This document shows, piece by piece, positions 9,680 through 20,313 of a stretch of DNA of 64,000 nt; positions within the stretch are counted from its first letter, which is position 1; every line of letters begins with the position of its first letter. The notes beneath the pieces are model-generated. The model saw only the letters and a list, made by a program, of their open reading frames with translations, was not told where the DNA came from and did no database searches. The stretch spans positions 744,001 to 808,000 of the forward strand of contig NZ_CP060711.1 in the NCBI RefSeq assembly GCF_014395425.1, written 5' to 3'. Origin of the DNA: Thermomonas brevis (GTDB lineage: Bacteria > Pseudomonadota > Gammaproteobacteria > Xanthomonadales > Xanthomonadaceae). The translations under genes and the position numbers were made by a program.

Positions 9680-10044
9680 TTTTCACCCCTACCAATCCGT
9701 ATCGACTATCTGGAAAATGCGGTCAATCAAATACGCTAGCGACTTGCCGCGAAGTACGAAAAATCAAGAGCAACGGCAAAGTTGGCACGCCGCAAGCCGC
9801 GGGGAAGATACCTACAGAGATCTAAGTCGCACACGCATATGGCGCACAAATCACGCCAATCCGCGACTTTTCTGGCCAACCATATCCATCCCTTGTCCTC
9901 CCATCGACAGGCCGAATGTCTTGCCAAAGTTCAGGCAAAGTTGCAACGCTACATGCTAGCGGTCAACGGTCGGCATGTGTATGAATCCAGCTTTCGTGCA
10001 ATTGAATGCTGAAGACGTCCCCTCGCCTTCAGTAGCGGAGCTCT
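9680..10044. other. intergenic region upstream of rhs
   Basis: About 365 bases without a gene I can support. It must hold the rhs promoter, but I see no strong sigma70 pair. Open frames on both strands here overlap each other and lack ribosome sites and homology. Confidence 0.5.
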
Positions 10045-10405
10045 TTAGAGTCCGGGTTTGATCGTAGCGGCTTTGGCCGCTAGCTGTTGGGCATAGGCGG
10101 CCGGCGTCAGACCGCCCAGGGTCTTCTTCGGTCACTCCTCGTTGTATTCACGCCGCCAGATCTCGATCTCGGTGCGGGCGTGCAGCAGTGTCGGGAACCA
10201 GTGCTCGTTGAGGCATTCGTCGCGCAGCCAGCCTTGAAGCTCTCGATGTAGGCGTCCTGGTCGGCCTTCCCGGCTGGATCAGGCGCAGCTGCACACCGCG
10301 CGTGTGCGCCCACGCCACCATCGTCTTGCCTCAGAACTCCTTGCCGTTGTCGGTGCGGATCACCTGCAGCAGACCTCGTGTCAGCGCCAGCAGATCCAAC
10401 GCTAC
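10045..10405 (-). mobile_element. IS3-family transposase (OrfB) 3' fragment, decayed
   Basis: The minus strand encodes the C-terminal part of a DDE integrase: LLALTRGLLQVIRTDNGKEF, then GKTMVAWAHARGVQLRLIQP, then IESF, and after a frame change LRDECLNEHWFPTLLHA-like sequence ending ATIKPGL and a stop at 10045-10047. Two nonsense codons (after NGKEF and before PKKTLGGLTP) and at least one frameshift make it inactive. The 5' half of the transposase and the OrfA gene are absent; the sequence changes abruptly near 10405. Confidence 0.85.
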
Positions 10406-10676
10406 ATACCGGTTCCCGAGAGTTCCGATTGAGCGCCCCCAATTCATACCAGAGGATATTCCGCTCGCAGGCAGCATTTCGCCCACCTGTATAGGCCTCC
10501 TTGGGCGAAAGACACCACACATCTCTCGAATTGCCGAGTGCGTCGGCAATGCACTGCGAATAATCCGGCACCTGCGCATGCGCCGCACCAAGGTTCCACC
10601 ATGCCAACACGACAAGCAGTGCAAATGAAACAAACAGTCCAACGATGCGATCGGCATTGAAAAGGCGATCTTTCAC
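10406..10676 (-). pseudogene. 5' fragment of an unknown secreted protein, truncated at the IS remnant
   Basis: Starting at GTG 10674-10676 (AAGGG upstream), or at an in-frame ATG at 10727, the minus strand encodes VKDRLFNADRIVGLFVSFAL and a typical signal peptide ending AAHAQ, followed by VPDYSQCIADALGNSRDVWC and ERNILWYELGAL. The frame then runs into the IS3 fragment near 10405 and continues as non-homologous sequence to a stop at 10107. I read it as a gene whose 3' part was lost when the IS inserted or deleted. The mature part has three cysteines; I do not recognise the family. Confidence 0.55.
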
Positions 10677-10886
10677 TTCGCATACCCTTGGCTGGCAGTG
10701 TTTGACTTGAAGCGGGAAATGCAACACGCGGTGCCCCCCACTGCACTACACGCGCAGTCGCGCATTGGATCGGCTTATGCAAACGATTGCAATGGGTGCG
10801 GAAGCGCGGATGCCCGCACGCCTCGATCTTGCTGGCTTTGTGCGCTGATTGCGAAACGCAATGCCGTCATGCCACGTGGGCAGTGG

Positions 10887-11834
10887 TCAGAACAGACTGT
10901 CACCAGCTCCCCGCCCTGCCCCGCGCGCATCCGTCAACTGCGCGATCCGCGCGTTGTGCTCGATCAAATCGGCGCACTCGGCCACGAAGATGCCCATCTG
11001 CCCGACCTTGAACTCCACCCAGGCCAGCGGCAGTTCCGGCAGAAGTTCGACCAGCGCGCGTTCGGATTCGCCGACTTCGCAGATCAGCAAGCCGTCTTCC
11101 GTCAGGTGCAGCGGGGCGTCGCGCAGGATCTTCAGGGCGAGGTCCAGGCCGTCGTCACCGGCGCGCAGGCCCAGTTCGGGCTCGTGCGCGTATTCGCGCG
11201 GCAGGGCGTCGGTTTCGTCGTTGGTGACGTAGGGCGGGTTGGTGACGATCAAGTCGTAGCGCTCGCCGGTCAGGCCGGAGAACAGGTCGGACTTCACGAA
11301 GCGCACGTTTTCCACGTGCAGGCGCTTTTCGTTCTCGCGCGACAGCGCCAACGCGTCGTCGCTGATGTCCACGCCATCGACATGCCAGTCCGGGTTGTAG
11401 TGCGCCATCGCGATGGCAATGCAGCCGGAACCGGTGCACAGGTCGAGCGCGCGGCGCACCTCGCGGCCGCCCAGCCAGGGCTGGAAGCCGGCTTCGATCA
11501 GCTCGGCGATCGGCGAACGCGGCACCAGCGCGCGCGTGTCGCTCTTGAAGCTCAGGCCGGCGAACCACGCCTCGCCGGTCAGGTAGCAGGCGGGGATGCG
11601 CTCCTCGATGCGGCGCAGGAACAGGCCCAGCACGTCTTCCTTCTCGGCCTCGGTGACGCGGGCGTTGCCGTAGGCGGGCGGCAGGTCGTGCGGCAGGTGC
11701 AGCGCGTGCAGGGTGAGCTGGGTGGCTTCGTCCAGCGCGTTGTCGAAGCTGTGGCCGAAGGTCAGGCCCGCCGCGTTGAACCGGCTGGCGCCGTAGCGGA
11801 TCAGGTCGATGATGGTCTGCAGTTCCTGGGACAT
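10887..11834 (-). CDS. prmB: 50S ribosomal protein L3 N5-glutamine methyltransferase
   Basis: PrmB methylates a glutamine of ribosomal protein L3 with S-adenosylmethionine. The 315-aa product has an N-terminal helical part, the SAM-binding motif [14 protein letters not shown] and the catalytic motif [12 protein letters not shown] of the HemK/PrmC family. PrmB is preferred over PrmC because the N terminus ([34 protein letters not shown]) matches the L3-specific branch. The start is ATG 11832-11834; the frame is open upstream but lacks homology. Divergent from the sco gene, with about 80 bp between the starts. Confidence 0.94.
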   Translation of the reverse strand: MSQELQTIIDLIRYGASRFNAAGLTFGHSFDNALDEATQLTLHALHLPHDLPPAYGNARVTEAEKEDVLGLFLRRIEERIPACYLTGEAWFAGLSFKSDTRALVPRSPIAELIEAGFQPWLGGREVRRALDLCTGSGCIAIAMAHYNPDWHVDGVDISDDALALSRENEKRLHVENVRFVKSDLFSGLTGERYDLIVTNPPYVTNDETDALPREYAHEPELGLRAGDDGLDLALKILRDAPLHLTEDGLLICEVGESERALVELLPELPLAWVEFKVGQMGIFVAECADLIEHNARIAQLTDARGAGRGAGDSLF

Positions 11835-11915
11835 GGCGGCGACACGCGGGCAAGGCCGTGAAGTATAGCGGCGGCGCCCCGGTATCATGGCGGCCCGCCT
11901 TCATTCCAGACGTTC

Positions 11916-12554
11916 ATGTCCAGACGCATCGTCCCCCTGCTGCTCGTCGCCGCGCTGGCCGCGGGGGTGGGCTTCTGGGTTTCGCAACGCGCGCATGCGC
12001 CGGCCGCGCCCGCCCTGCCCGCCACCCGAGCGGTGACCCTGCTGCCGACGCCGCGCACGCTGCCGACGTTCTCTCTGCAGCAGGCGAACGGCATAGCGCT
12101 GACGCCGGAAACGCTGCAAGGCCACTGGACGGTGGTGTTCCTCGGCTTCACCCACTGCCCCGACGTCTGCCCCACCACGCTGGCGCAGCTGGCCGGCGCG
12201 CAGAAGCAATGGGCGTCGATGCCGGAAGCCAGCCGCCCGCGCGTGCTGTTCGTGTCCGCCGATCCCGAGCGCGACACTCCGCAGCTCGTGGCCCAGTACG
12301 CGCACGCCTTCCATCCCGACACGCTGGCCGCCACCGCGCCGCTGCCGCAACTGGAAGCGTTCGCGCGCTCGCTGTCGCTGGTGTTCATGAAGGTGCCCGG
12401 CCCCAGCGACGATCCGGCCGACTACAGCATCGACCACAGCGCCGCGCTGGTGCTGCTGGACCCGCAGGCTCGCATGGCCGGCGTGGCGCAGCCGCCGTTC
12501 GACGTGAAGGGGATTGCCGCCGACCTCGAAACCCTGACCAAGACCGCCAGATGA
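11916..12554 (+). CDS. SCO1/SenC family protein (copper delivery to cytochrome oxidase)
   Basis: SCO proteins are membrane-anchored thioredoxin-fold proteins that deliver copper to the CuA site of cytochrome c oxidase or handle thiol redox. The 212-aa product has an N-terminal membrane anchor (about 5-22), the CxxxC copper motif HCPDVCP with C81 and C85, and the downstream histidine H174 in [10 protein letters not shown], so all three copper ligands are present. Its stop overlaps the psd start by four bases (ATGA), so the two genes are translated from one message. Confidence 0.93.
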   Translation: MSRRIVPLLLVAALAAGVGFWVSQRAHAPAAPALPATRAVTLLPTPRTLPTFSLQQANGIALTPETLQGHWTVVFLGFTHCPDVCPTTLAQLAGAQKQWASMPEASRPRVLFVSADPERDTPQLVAQYAHAFHPDTLAATAPLPQLEAFARSLSLVFMKVPGPSDDPADYSIDHSAALVLLDPQARMAGVAQPPFDVKGIAADLETLTKTAR

Positions 12555-13393
12555 GCCCCGTCACCGCCCTCACCTACGTCCTGCCGCACCGGCTGCTGTC
12601 CTCGCTGGCGCGCCGGCTGGCCTATTCGACCAACCGCTCGCTCAAGCAGTGGCTGATCGACACCGTGACCCGCCGGTTCGGCGTGGACCTGTCCGAAGCG
12701 GCGGAATCCGACCCCGCCGCCTATCCCAGCTTCAACGCCTTCTTCACCCGCGCCCTCAAGCCGGGCGCGCGCACGCCCGACCCCGACCCGAACGCGCTGC
12801 TGATGCCCGCCGACGGCCGCATCAGCCAATGCGGCGACATCGTCGACGGCCGCATCTTCCAAGCCAAGGGCCAGGGCTTCACCGCCGCCGAACTGCTGGG
12901 CAGCGAGGCCGACGCCGCGCCGTTCAAGGACGGCGTGTTCGCCACCGTCTACCTGTCCCCGCGCGACTACCACCGCGTGCACATGCCATGGACCGGCACC
13001 CTGCGCGAAACCGTGCACGTGCCGGGCCGGCTGTTCTCGGTCGGCACCGATGCCGTGGCTGGCGTGCCGCGCCTGTTCGCCCGCAACGAGCGCCTGGTCT
13101 GCCATTTCGACACCGACTTCGGCCCGATGGTGCAGGTGATGGTCGGCGCGCTGCTGGTGTCCGGCGTGGAAACCGTGTGGAGCGGCGTGGAAATCCCCGC
13201 CTATGGCGATGCCGTCACGCGCAAGGACTACCGCGGCAAGGGCATCACGCTGGAGCGCTTCGCCGAAATGGCGCGGTTCAACTACGGCAGCACGGTGATC
13301 GTGCTGCTGCCGAAGGGTGTGGCCACGTTGGAGCTCGTGCTGAAAGCGGAAACGCGCGTGAAGTTGGGACAGCGGTTAGCGCTGCGCAATTGA
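12551..13393 (+). CDS. psd: phosphatidylserine decarboxylase proenzyme
   Basis: Psd makes phosphatidylethanolamine at the inner membrane. The 280-aa proenzyme includes [14 protein letters not shown], the central [16 protein letters not shown] segment and the self-cleavage site near the C terminus, here [10 protein letters not shown], where the bond between Gly and Ser is cut and Ser becomes the pyruvoyl group. The family usually has LGST; here the residue before the Gly is Tyr, which is conservative for this subfamily. The start ATG overlaps the sco stop. Confidence 0.96.
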   Translation: MSPVTALTYVLPHRLLSSLARRLAYSTNRSLKQWLIDTVTRRFGVDLSEAAESDPAAYPSFNAFFTRALKPGARTPDPDPNALLMPADGRISQCGDIVDGRIFQAKGQGFTAAELLGSEADAAPFKDGVFATVYLSPRDYHRVHMPWTGTLRETVHVPGRLFSVGTDAVAGVPRLFARNERLVCHFDTDFGPMVQVMVGALLVSGVETVWSGVEIPAYGDAVTRKDYRGKGITLERFAEMARFNYGSTVIVLLPKGVATLELVLKAETRVKLGQRLALRN

Positions 13394-13717
13394 CGCTACC
13401 GCTCAATCAAGTATTGGACAATGACGAGGCCTACAGAGACGCGGACCTTGCTGCCTTATAGGTGATCAAAAAAAAACCGCCCCATGCTTCCAGCCACCCA
13501 CTTTCGGAGCTTTCTTTTGCTATTCTTTCACCCGACTTGGCTTGAACATTGAATACCGCCGCGCGATGGCTTTCAATTTTCACCCATAAAAAATCTCAAG
13601 CAACTTACACCGACCTTCGCGGCAGCGCAGGAAATACATCAAGATTACACTTAATTGACAAAAACTCCTAAATTATCAATAACCCCCCAGCAACCCCAAG
13701 GAAAGACAAGGAATATT
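13394..13717. other. AT-richer intergenic region
   Basis: Between psd and the FG-GAP lipoprotein gene. It contains an A9 tract near 13468 and is clearly lower in GC than psd. No gene or recognisable RNA was found; the change in composition marks the left edge of the second acquired patch. Confidence 0.5.
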
Positions 13718-15031
13718 ATGCCAAGGCACGAATGGCCAGATTTTTTTCGATTCGGAATTATCGGCCTCATCGTGCTTTCCTTAGCCGGCTGTGGAGGCGG
13801 GGGGAACGGAAAAAAGGGAACCACAACAGGCCATGAAAATGGGAGCGGGAACACCACTCCCTCCAATCATTCCGTGAATAAAAGTTTCAGCTTCAACCCT
13901 CTTCAGCAGTATCCCCCGCAACAGCCCAATCAAGAGGGTCTTTATTCGGCCGATTCAGTTGCGATTGGCGATATCACGGGAGACGGCCGATTTGATGTTG
14001 TGATCACTGCATCGTCTTTGATTTCAGAGGCCTCAACCCCCGATCTGACAAGCCAAATCATGGTCTTCCCGCAACTATCAAACGGAGCTCTCGGCGCCCC
14101 CATCCAAGCCGCATACCTTGACCATGCAGGCTGGATGCAAGCTAGTTTGACTATCAGTGATTTGGACAATGATGGGGCGCAAGAAATTATCGTCGCCCAT
14201 CAAGACGGACTATCCGTCGCCAAATTCCAATCCAGCACTAACAGTCTCGATGTTACAATTATCAATGAATTAGGAAATTTTTCATCTGTTGTAGCTGCCG
14301 ATTTTGACAGCGACGGGAAAATAGACGTAATAGCACAAACGTGGAACACTGGCGCCGTGCTGTATAGGGGCAATGGAAAAAGTGAATTGTCACGCTACAA
14401 GGAAATTATGACACCTCTTGCCGGCTATAACAGAATTATTGCCCGCGACATGAATCAAGACAATAGGCCAGATTTGGTAATGACTAATGGCCAAGGCTGG
14501 GGGTCTTGGTACCTGATGTTGAACCAAGGTGACGGCGCATTCAGGGATGCCACGCCGTACACGCTTCCTCGCCGACCATCCGATAACTGGCCTTGGATGG
14601 CCTGGGGTGTGGATGCAAGAGACCTGAATGGAGACGGCCGACGGGATGTCGTCACAAGTTTGGCATCGAATCGACCAGCCGGCATCGGCGTCTTCTTGGC
14701 CAAACCTGACGGCAGTTACGAGTTAGACCAGATTCTTGATTCATACGACATCCCGGAACCCGTAACCATTGCCGATCTTGATGGAAATGGCCTGGATGAC
14801 ATCATTACCCTACATGGTGGATTTTTCTCCATGGGCTACTATCTTCAAGGGCCGAACGGCTTTGAGCCTGAAACCTTGATTTCAGTGTCACTGACGGGAT
14901 GGCCAACATCTCATTACAGACCTGACGGCCTTGCAGTTGGCGATATCAACTCAGACGGATGTCGCGATGTTGCGATTGCCGATTCTCAACACGGCCTGCT
15001 TATACGCACAGGCTCCAATTGTAGGCACTGA
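13718..15031 (+). CDS. FG-GAP (VCBS) repeat lipoprotein
   Basis: 437 residues. A signal peptide ends in a lipobox (LSLAGC, lipidated Cys25) followed by a Gly-rich linker. The rest consists of about six beta-propeller blades with calcium-binding loops such as GDITGDGRFDVV, SDLDNDGAQEII, ADFDSDGKIDVI, RDLNGDGRRDVV, ADLDGNGLDDII and GDINSDGCRDVA. These FG-GAP repeats form extracellular propellers seen in adhesins and surface proteins; the ligand is unknown. ATG 13718 is chosen over the upstream TTG at 13655 because it has AAGGAA upstream and begins directly before the signal peptide. GC is much lower than in neighbours and an IS remnant follows, so transfer is likely. Confidence 0.88.
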   Translation: MPRHEWPDFFRFGIIGLIVLSLAGCGGGGNGKKGTTTGHENGSGNTTPSNHSVNKSFSFNPLQQYPPQQPNQEGLYSADSVAIGDITGDGRFDVVITASSLISEASTPDLTSQIMVFPQLSNGALGAPIQAAYLDHAGWMQASLTISDLDNDGAQEIIVAHQDGLSVAKFQSSTNSLDVTIINELGNFSSVVAADFDSDGKIDVIAQTWNTGAVLYRGNGKSELSRYKEIMTPLAGYNRIIARDMNQDNRPDLVMTNGQGWGSWYLMLNQGDGAFRDATPYTLPRRPSDNWPWMAWGVDARDLNGDGRRDVVTSLASNRPAGIGVFLAKPDGSYELDQILDSYDIPEPVTIADLDGNGLDDIITLHGGFFSMGYYLQGPNGFEPETLISVSLTGWPTSHYRPDGLAVGDINSDGCRDVAIADSQHGLLIRTGSNCRH

Positions 15032-15074
15032 ACGGCACATTCACATAAAACCCGACTTTCTCCCTGCATTGAGA

Positions 15075-16175
15075 CCCGGGCAGAACTGGAAATTCGGCCT
15101 TGGGTTGAGAGGTGAATCGCGCGGTGAACTCGGCTGGCAGGCCATCTTAAGGAGTGCATCCGGAAATGGTTGTAATCGAGCCTCCAGTTATCTATTTCCG
15201 GCGGACATCGTCGAGCGGCAGAAATCAGTGAGTGTTGAGGCTTTCGTCCCTGAAACTGCCTTTGTAACGACTCGATAAACGGTTGTCGGTGGGCTTGCCG
15301 GGGAGTGAGTAGTCCATCGACCACGCCATGATCGTAGACCCAACAATCCGTCATAATTGAGATGAACTCGCTGCCGCTGTCGGTCTAGATGCGTTGTAGC
15401 AGGTCACGCTGGTGGCGTGATCGCTCCATCATGCCACGACGTCCCCACCCTTGAGCTGTTGGTCGACCTCGATGGCTAGGCTCTCCTTGGTGAAGTTATC
15501 CACGACCGTCATTGCCCGGAAACGACACCCATCGAACAGGGCGTCAGCGACGAAGTCATACTCCAGACCTAAGTTGTGGGCCGTCAGCATCTTGCACTCC
15601 AAGCGATGCACCGCGGCCTTGCGTCGATGCGGCCGCTTGCGCCGCAGGTTGAGTCCGGCCTGACAATACAACCGGTACGCGCGCTTATGGTTGACCTTCC
15701 AGCGCAGGAGTACGAAGATCCGGCGGACGCGTGTGGCCGCGATATCCTTGATCCGCCGCCGCAGGGCGCATCATCGTTTTCCCGGATTGGCAGCACCTAT
15801 ACCGAGCGACTCTCTCGAACTACATCGCAGGCGCGACGCACGCCAACTTGGTAACGATCGATCAGATGGCCCGCGAGCGTCTTGCGCTGTGCGGGTTTAT
15901 AGAGCTTTTTTTGCTAGAACGTCCTGCAGCATGACCTTGTCCAGGCTCAGATCGGCGACCAACTGCTTGAGCTGGCAGCTCTCCTCCTCGAACTGGCGCA
16001 GCCGGCGCAACTCAGCCACTCCAAGCCCGCCAAACTTCTTGCGCCAAGCATAGAGCGTAGCTTGGCTGATGCCGCATCTTGCGACAGACCTCCTTGACCG
16101 TCGTGCCGCTCTCGGCCTGCTGCGATCTGCTCCTCAGTGAACTTAGGCTTCTTTCATGGCGGCGGACCTCTCTGG
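15075..16175 (-). mobile_element. decayed IS3-family element (OrfA and OrfB remnants)
   Basis: Reading the minus strand from about 16160: an OrfA-like start (KFTEEQIAA, ESGTTVKEVCRKM) with a frameshift, then FGGLGVAELRRLRQF and QLKQLVADLSLDKVMLQDVL, then OrfB pieces in several frames: GLNLRRKRPHRRKAAVHRLE, DALFDGCRFRAMTVVDNFTK, ESLAIEVDQQLKGGD, and a degraded C terminus around IDNWRLDYNHFRMHSL. Multiple frameshifts, stops and small deletions make it non-functional. It is not the same copy type as the fragment at 10 kb. It ends within about 20 bp of the mltD stop codon. Exact terminal repeats could not be assigned. Confidence 0.85.
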
Positions 16176-16197
16176 GACCTGAGTGTCGCCGAATCCT

Positions 16198-17772
16198 CTA
16201 CTTCTGGCTGGTCCGAATTACAGGAAAGAAGTCGCAATCGTCCAGCTTCAAACTCTGCCCCGGCTTGATCGCATAACTCGGCTTCTTCAGCTTGTTCGCC
16301 TTCGCCAGGTCGCCGATGTCGCATTGCAGCTTGCGGGCGATGCCGCCGAGGGTGTCGCCGCGCTGCACCTTGTAGGTTTTCGGCTTGGCCGGAGCGCGCG
16401 GCGGCGCAGCGACGGGTGCCGACGCAGTAGCGGTCGCAGCGCCGGCAGGCATCGGGTCACCCACCCGTACCAGCGCGGAGCGCACGTCGCTGGCGATCAA
16501 CTGCCTTGCCAGTTCCAGGCGCTTGCCGCGGGTGCAGTTGAAGCGGTACAGCCAGGCAATGCGGCTGGTGGCGTTGAGGGCGGTGCCGGCCGGCAGGGTT
16601 TCGTCGGGCTGCCAGCGCGGATTGAGGTTGCGCAGGGCGCGCAGGTAGCCGTCGCGTGAGCCCCAGTTGCCAAGGCAGATGGTGAGTTCGTACAGCGAGG
16701 CCGGCTGCGACAGGGTGACGGTGGCCGGGCGGGCGCTGATGCGCGGCCAGCGGATGCCGTAGTCCTTCGGGTGCAGGAACAGCCAGGCGGCGGCAATCAC
16801 CATCGGCACATAGTCCTTGGTTTCCGCCGGGAACTGGTTGTAGACGTCGATGTCCCAGAAGCTGCGCCCGCCGGTGTCGCGAAACACGCGCAGGGCGCGG
16901 CCTTCGCCGCCGTTGTAGCCGGCCAGCGAGAGTTCGATGCTGTTGTTGAGCTGGGCCATGCGCTCGGTCAGGTACTGCGCCGCGGCGTCGGCGGAGGCCG
17001 CCGGGTCGTAGCGGGTGTCGAAGCCGGTGCCGTCGTTGCCCAGGCCGAAGCGGCGGCCAGTGGCCGGCATGAACTGCAGCGGCCCCACCGCGCCGACGCG
17101 CGAGCCGGCGTGCACCTTGCCGTTGGACTCCTTCGCCATGATCCCGAACAGCAGCGCTTCCGGCAGGCCGTGGCGCTTGAACGCCGGCGACATCAGGTGC
17201 TGCATGTAGCGGTAGTTCTCGTAGCTGTCCATCAGCGACGGCCGCATGTCGGTGAGCCAGCGGCGGATGCCGGCCTGCACCGCCGGGTTGAACTGCACCA
17301 TCTTCACGAAGCGCTGGCCTTCCTCGCTCAGCAACGAGGCGGCGTTGGCGGTATCGGGAACGTCGGCGTCGTCGAGATTGCTCTCGTCGATGGGATCGTC
17401 GACGCCGTCGTCGGCCACGGCGTCGTCGAACTGCGGGGCGGCCTTCAGCAGGCGCTCGTAGGTGGACAGCATGGCGTCCATCGAGCAGCCGCGCTGCTTC
17501 GCGCAGGCGTCCACCACGGCCTTCATTTCGGTCAGCGAGGCGCTGGTGGCGGTGGCCGCCGCTTCCTCGTCCTCGGCCAGCATCGCGTCGCGATAGCGCT
17601 TCTCGGCAGCATCCATGCGCTGTTGCAGGACGGCCACCGCGGCCTGGTCGTGCCGGGATTCGGCGGCGGCGGCGCGGTCGCGCTTCGATTGCGCCTGCGC
17701 GGCGGGGGCGGACAGCGCCGCCAGCAGCGACAGGGACAGCGTGGCAACGACGGGCAACGGACGAAGGGGCAT
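16198..17772 (-). CDS. mltD: membrane-bound lytic murein transglycosylase D-like protein with LysM
   Basis: MltD-type enzymes cleave the glycan strands of peptidoglycan with formation of anhydro-muramic acid. The 524-aa product has a signal peptide (about 1-28), an alpha-helical region, an SLT domain with catalytic Glu215 in IMAKESNGKVHAG, the motifs GAVGPLQFMPATGRRFGL and LAGYNGGEGRALRVF, and one C-terminal LysM (about 466-511, YKVQRGDTLGGIARKLQC). The start ATG 17770-17772 precedes the signal peptide; the frame is open far upstream but only antisense to the next gene. The decayed IS3 element abuts the 3' end, so the last few residues may have been altered. Confidence 0.93.
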   Translation of the reverse strand: MPLRPLPVVATLSLSLLAALSAPAAQAQSKRDRAAAAESRHDQAAVAVLQQRMDAAEKRYRDAMLAEDEEAAATATSASLTEMKAVVDACAKQRGCSMDAMLSTYERLLKAAPQFDDAVADDGVDDPIDESNLDDADVPDTANAASLLSEEGQRFVKMVQFNPAVQAGIRRWLTDMRPSLMDSYENYRYMQHLMSPAFKRHGLPEALLFGIMAKESNGKVHAGSRVGAVGPLQFMPATGRRFGLGNDGTGFDTRYDPAASADAAAQYLTERMAQLNNSIELSLAGYNGGEGRALRVFRDTGGRSFWDIDVYNQFPAETKDYVPMVIAAAWLFLHPKDYGIRWPRISARPATVTLSQPASLYELTICLGNWGSRDGYLRALRNLNPRWQPDETLPAGTALNATSRIAWLYRFNCTRGKRLELARQLIASDVRSALVRVGDPMPAGAATATASAPVAAPPRAPAKPKTYKVQRGDTLGGIARKLQCDIGDLAKANKLKKPSYAIKPGQSLKLDDCDFFPVIRTSQK

Positions 17773-17901
17773 CAGGCGCGGGCTTGGCGAAGGGGGCTGG
17801 CAGGGTAGCCGCGCCGGCCGCGCGGCGGCAACCCGCGCCGGCCGATGAATGCGCGCGCCATCGCATAGAATCCGGCGACCATTCATTTTGACGAAGCGCC
17901 C

Positions 17902-19461
17902 ATGGATCCGATCCTCGTCGGCAAGGCCATCACCACCGAAACCAGCGGCAGCGTGTACCTGCTGCCGAAGTACGGCAACCGCCACGGGCTGGTGGCCGGC
18001 GCCACCGGCACCGGCAAGACGGTGACGCTGATGACGCTGGCGGAAGGCTTCAGCCGGCTCGGCGTGCCGGTGTTCCTGGCCGACGTGAAGGGCGACGTGG
18101 CCGGCCTCGCGATGCCGGGGACGTCGAACGAGAAACTGCAGGCGCGCATCGAGCAGATGGGCATCGCCGATTACAGGAACGAAGCCGCGCCGGTGGTGTT
18201 CTGGGACCTGTGGGGCAAGGCCGGGCATCCGGTGCGCACCACGGTCAGCGAGATGGGCCCCACCCTGCTCTCGCGCATCCTCGAACTGAACGACACCCAG
18301 AGCGGCGTGCTGGACATCCTGTTCAAGCTGGCCGACGACCGCGGCCTGCTGCTGCTCGACCTGGCCGACCTGCGCGCGCTGCTGAACCTGATCGCCGAGG
18401 AGCGCAAGGACATCAGCACCTCCTACGGGCTGGTCAGCACGCAGTCGATCGGCGCGATCCAGCGCTCGCTGCTGCGGCTGGAGCAGGAAGGCGCGGAGCT
18501 GTTCTTCGGCGAGCCGGCGCTGGAGCTGGCCGACCTGATGCGCACCACCTACGATGGTCGAGGCGTGGTCAACATCCTCGCCGCCGACCAGCTGATCCTG
18601 AAGCCGCGCCTGTATTCCAGCTTTCTGCTGTGGCTGCTGTCCGAGCTGTTCGAGAACCTGCCGGAAGTGGGCGACCTGGAGAAACCCAAGCTCGTCTTCG
18701 TGTTCGACGAGGCGCACCTGCTGTTCGACGACGCGCCGGCGGCGTTGCAGCAGCGCATCGAGCAGGTCGTTCGCCTGATCCGTTCCAAGGGCGTGGGCGT
18801 GTATTTCTGCTCGCAGTTCCCGGACGACGTGCCGGCCAACGTGCTGGGCCAGCTCGGCAACCGCGTGCAGCACGCGCTGCGCGCCTACACGCCGCGCGAC
18901 CAGAAGGCGGTCAAGACGGCGGCCGAAACCTTCGTCGCCAACCCGGGGCTGGACGTGGCGAAGACCATCGGCCAGCTGGGTGTGGGCGAGGCGCTGGTGT
19001 CGATGCTGCTGGACAAGGGCGTGCCGATGCCGGTCGAGAAGACCTTGATCGCGCCGCCGCGCTGCCGGATGGGCGCCATTACGGATGCCGAGCGACAGCA
19101 GGTGCGCGCCGGCAGCCCGGTGGGCGGCAAATACGACACCGCGATCAATCGCGAATCGGCATCGGAACTGCTGGCCGCGCGCGTGCAGCAGGCCAGCCAG
19201 GACGCGCCCGCCGCCAGCGAGGCGGAGGAAGGCGGTTTCGGCCAGAAGATGAGCGAGTTCCTGTTCGGCACCAAGCGCCGCCAAGGCATGGTGCAGAGCG
19301 TGGCGAAGCGGACCACCGGCAACGTCGGCGGCTCGATCGGCCGCAGCGTCGGCAGCGCCATCGGCGAATCGGTGATGGGCAAGACCGGCAAGAAGTACGG
19401 CGGGCAGATCGGCAACCAGATCGTGCGCGGCATCCTGGGCGGCATCTTCGGCAGGCGCTGA
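17902..19461 (+). CDS. HerA-like ATPase (DUF853 / YjgR family)
   Basis: 519 residues. Walker A is GATGTGKT at 33-40 and Walker B is [11 protein letters not shown] near 265-272, the arrangement of HerA/FtsK-type P-loop ATPases. The family is widespread in proteobacteria and is thought to work on DNA or protein translocation, but no substrate is established. The C-terminal 80 residues are a Gly-rich low-complexity tail ([20 protein letters not shown]) ending [10 protein letters not shown]. The gene is divergent from mltD with about 130 bp between the starts. No NurA nuclease partner is adjacent. Confidence 0.9.
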   Translation: MDPILVGKAITTETSGSVYLLPKYGNRHGLVAGATGTGKTVTLMTLAEGFSRLGVPVFLADVKGDVAGLAMPGTSNEKLQARIEQMGIADYRNEAAPVVFWDLWGKAGHPVRTTVSEMGPTLLSRILELNDTQSGVLDILFKLADDRGLLLLDLADLRALLNLIAEERKDISTSYGLVSTQSIGAIQRSLLRLEQEGAELFFGEPALELADLMRTTYDGRGVVNILAADQLILKPRLYSSFLLWLLSELFENLPEVGDLEKPKLVFVFDEAHLLFDDAPAALQQRIEQVVRLIRSKGVGVYFCSQFPDDVPANVLGQLGNRVQHALRAYTPRDQKAVKTAAETFVANPGLDVAKTIGQLGVGEALVSMLLDKGVPMPVEKTLIAPPRCRMGAITDAERQQVRAGSPVGGKYDTAINRESASELLAARVQQASQDAPAASEAEEGGFGQKMSEFLFGTKRRQGMVQSVAKRTTGNVGGSIGRSVGSAIGESVMGKTGKKYGGQIGNQIVRGILGGIFGRR

Positions 19462-19497
19462 GCTCCCCCCTCCTCTACAACCTCAAGGTTCTCCCTG

Positions 19498-20313
19498 ATG
19501 AGCAAGCATCAACGCGGGCTGCTGGTGTTCCTGTTCGTGGCGTTCGTTCCGGTCTGGGCGTGCGACATCTTCATGAGCGAGGACAATCCGCTGTATTGGT
19601 ACACCGCCCTCTTCTGCACGCTCGGCGGGTTTGCCGCCAGCTATGCCGAAGGCGGCCGGGACGGGCTTCGCGAGTTCGGCCGGCGCACCCTGCGCGTCGC
19701 GGGGTCGCTGCGCTTCATCGTCATCGGCTACCTGATCCCGCTCGGCCTCGGGCTCGGGTGGATGGCGTTGCGCGCTGCGGGAAAACTGCCCGCCACGTTC
19801 CACCCGGCGTTCGACGCCGGCTTCCTTGCGATGCTGGCCACGGCCTGGATCACCGGGCCGTTCGCCGAGGAGTTCGGCTGGCGCGGCTATCTCCAGACAA
19901 GGCTGTTGAACCGCATGTCGCCGTTCCTGACCGCGCTCGTCGTCGCCCTCATCTGGGCCGTCTGGCACCTCCCGGCGTTCTACGACAGCGTGTTTTCCTC
20001 GCTGCGTTCCACCCTGGGCTTCACCGCCCATTGCCTGACGTTGTCGCTGCTGCTGGTCTGGCTGGTGCCGCGCGCGGGAGGGTCCGTCTGGCCCGCCGTC
20101 TTCCTGCATTGGAGCGCCAATACCCATGCGCGCATCCTGGAAACGACCTTCCCCGGCATCGGCGGCGGCAATCTGCCGGGAGGCGCGTCCAGCGCCCCGT
20201 ATTACCTGGGCGCGGCGCTGCTGTTCGTGGTGTGGCAGCGCAAGTACTACTTCCATCGCCCGTCACGGATTGGCACGCCCGGGGCCACGCCGCAGGGTGC
20301 GATGCCCGCATGA
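19498..20313 (+). CDS. CPBP family intramembrane metalloprotease
   Basis: 271 residues with about seven membrane segments. The abortive-infection/CPBP motifs are present: EE-x3-R in [16 protein letters not shown] (E124, E125, R129), FxxxH-like WAVWHLPAF (H157) and HWSANTHAR near the C terminus. Members are glutamic intramembrane proteases (Rce1-like) used in prenyl-protein processing, bacteriocin self-immunity or signalling; the target here cannot be inferred. The stop codon overlaps the greB start by four bases, an odd partner for a transcript-cleavage factor. Confidence 0.9.
   Translation: MSKHQRGLLVFLFVAFVPVWACDIFMSEDNPLYWYTALFCTLGGFAASYAEGGRDGLREFGRRTLRVAGSLRFIVIGYLIPLGLGLGWMALRAAGKLPATFHPAFDAGFLAMLATAWITGPFAEEFGWRGYLQTRLLNRMSPFLTALVVALIWAVWHLPAFYDSVFSSLRSTLGFTAHCLTLSLLLVWLVPRAGGSVWPAVFLHWSANTHARILETTFPGIGGGNLPGGASSAPYYLGAALLFVVWQRKYYFHRPSRIGTPGATPQGAMPA

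Noticed and set aside
15032..15354. 115- and 122-residue frames after the FG-GAP gene
   Set aside because: They run through degraded transposase sequence and hold pieces of OrfB in the wrong frame.
17773..19284. 500-residue upstream extension of mltD
   Set aside because: It is antisense to the HerA-like gene; the MltD signal peptide starts at 17772, which fixes the true start.
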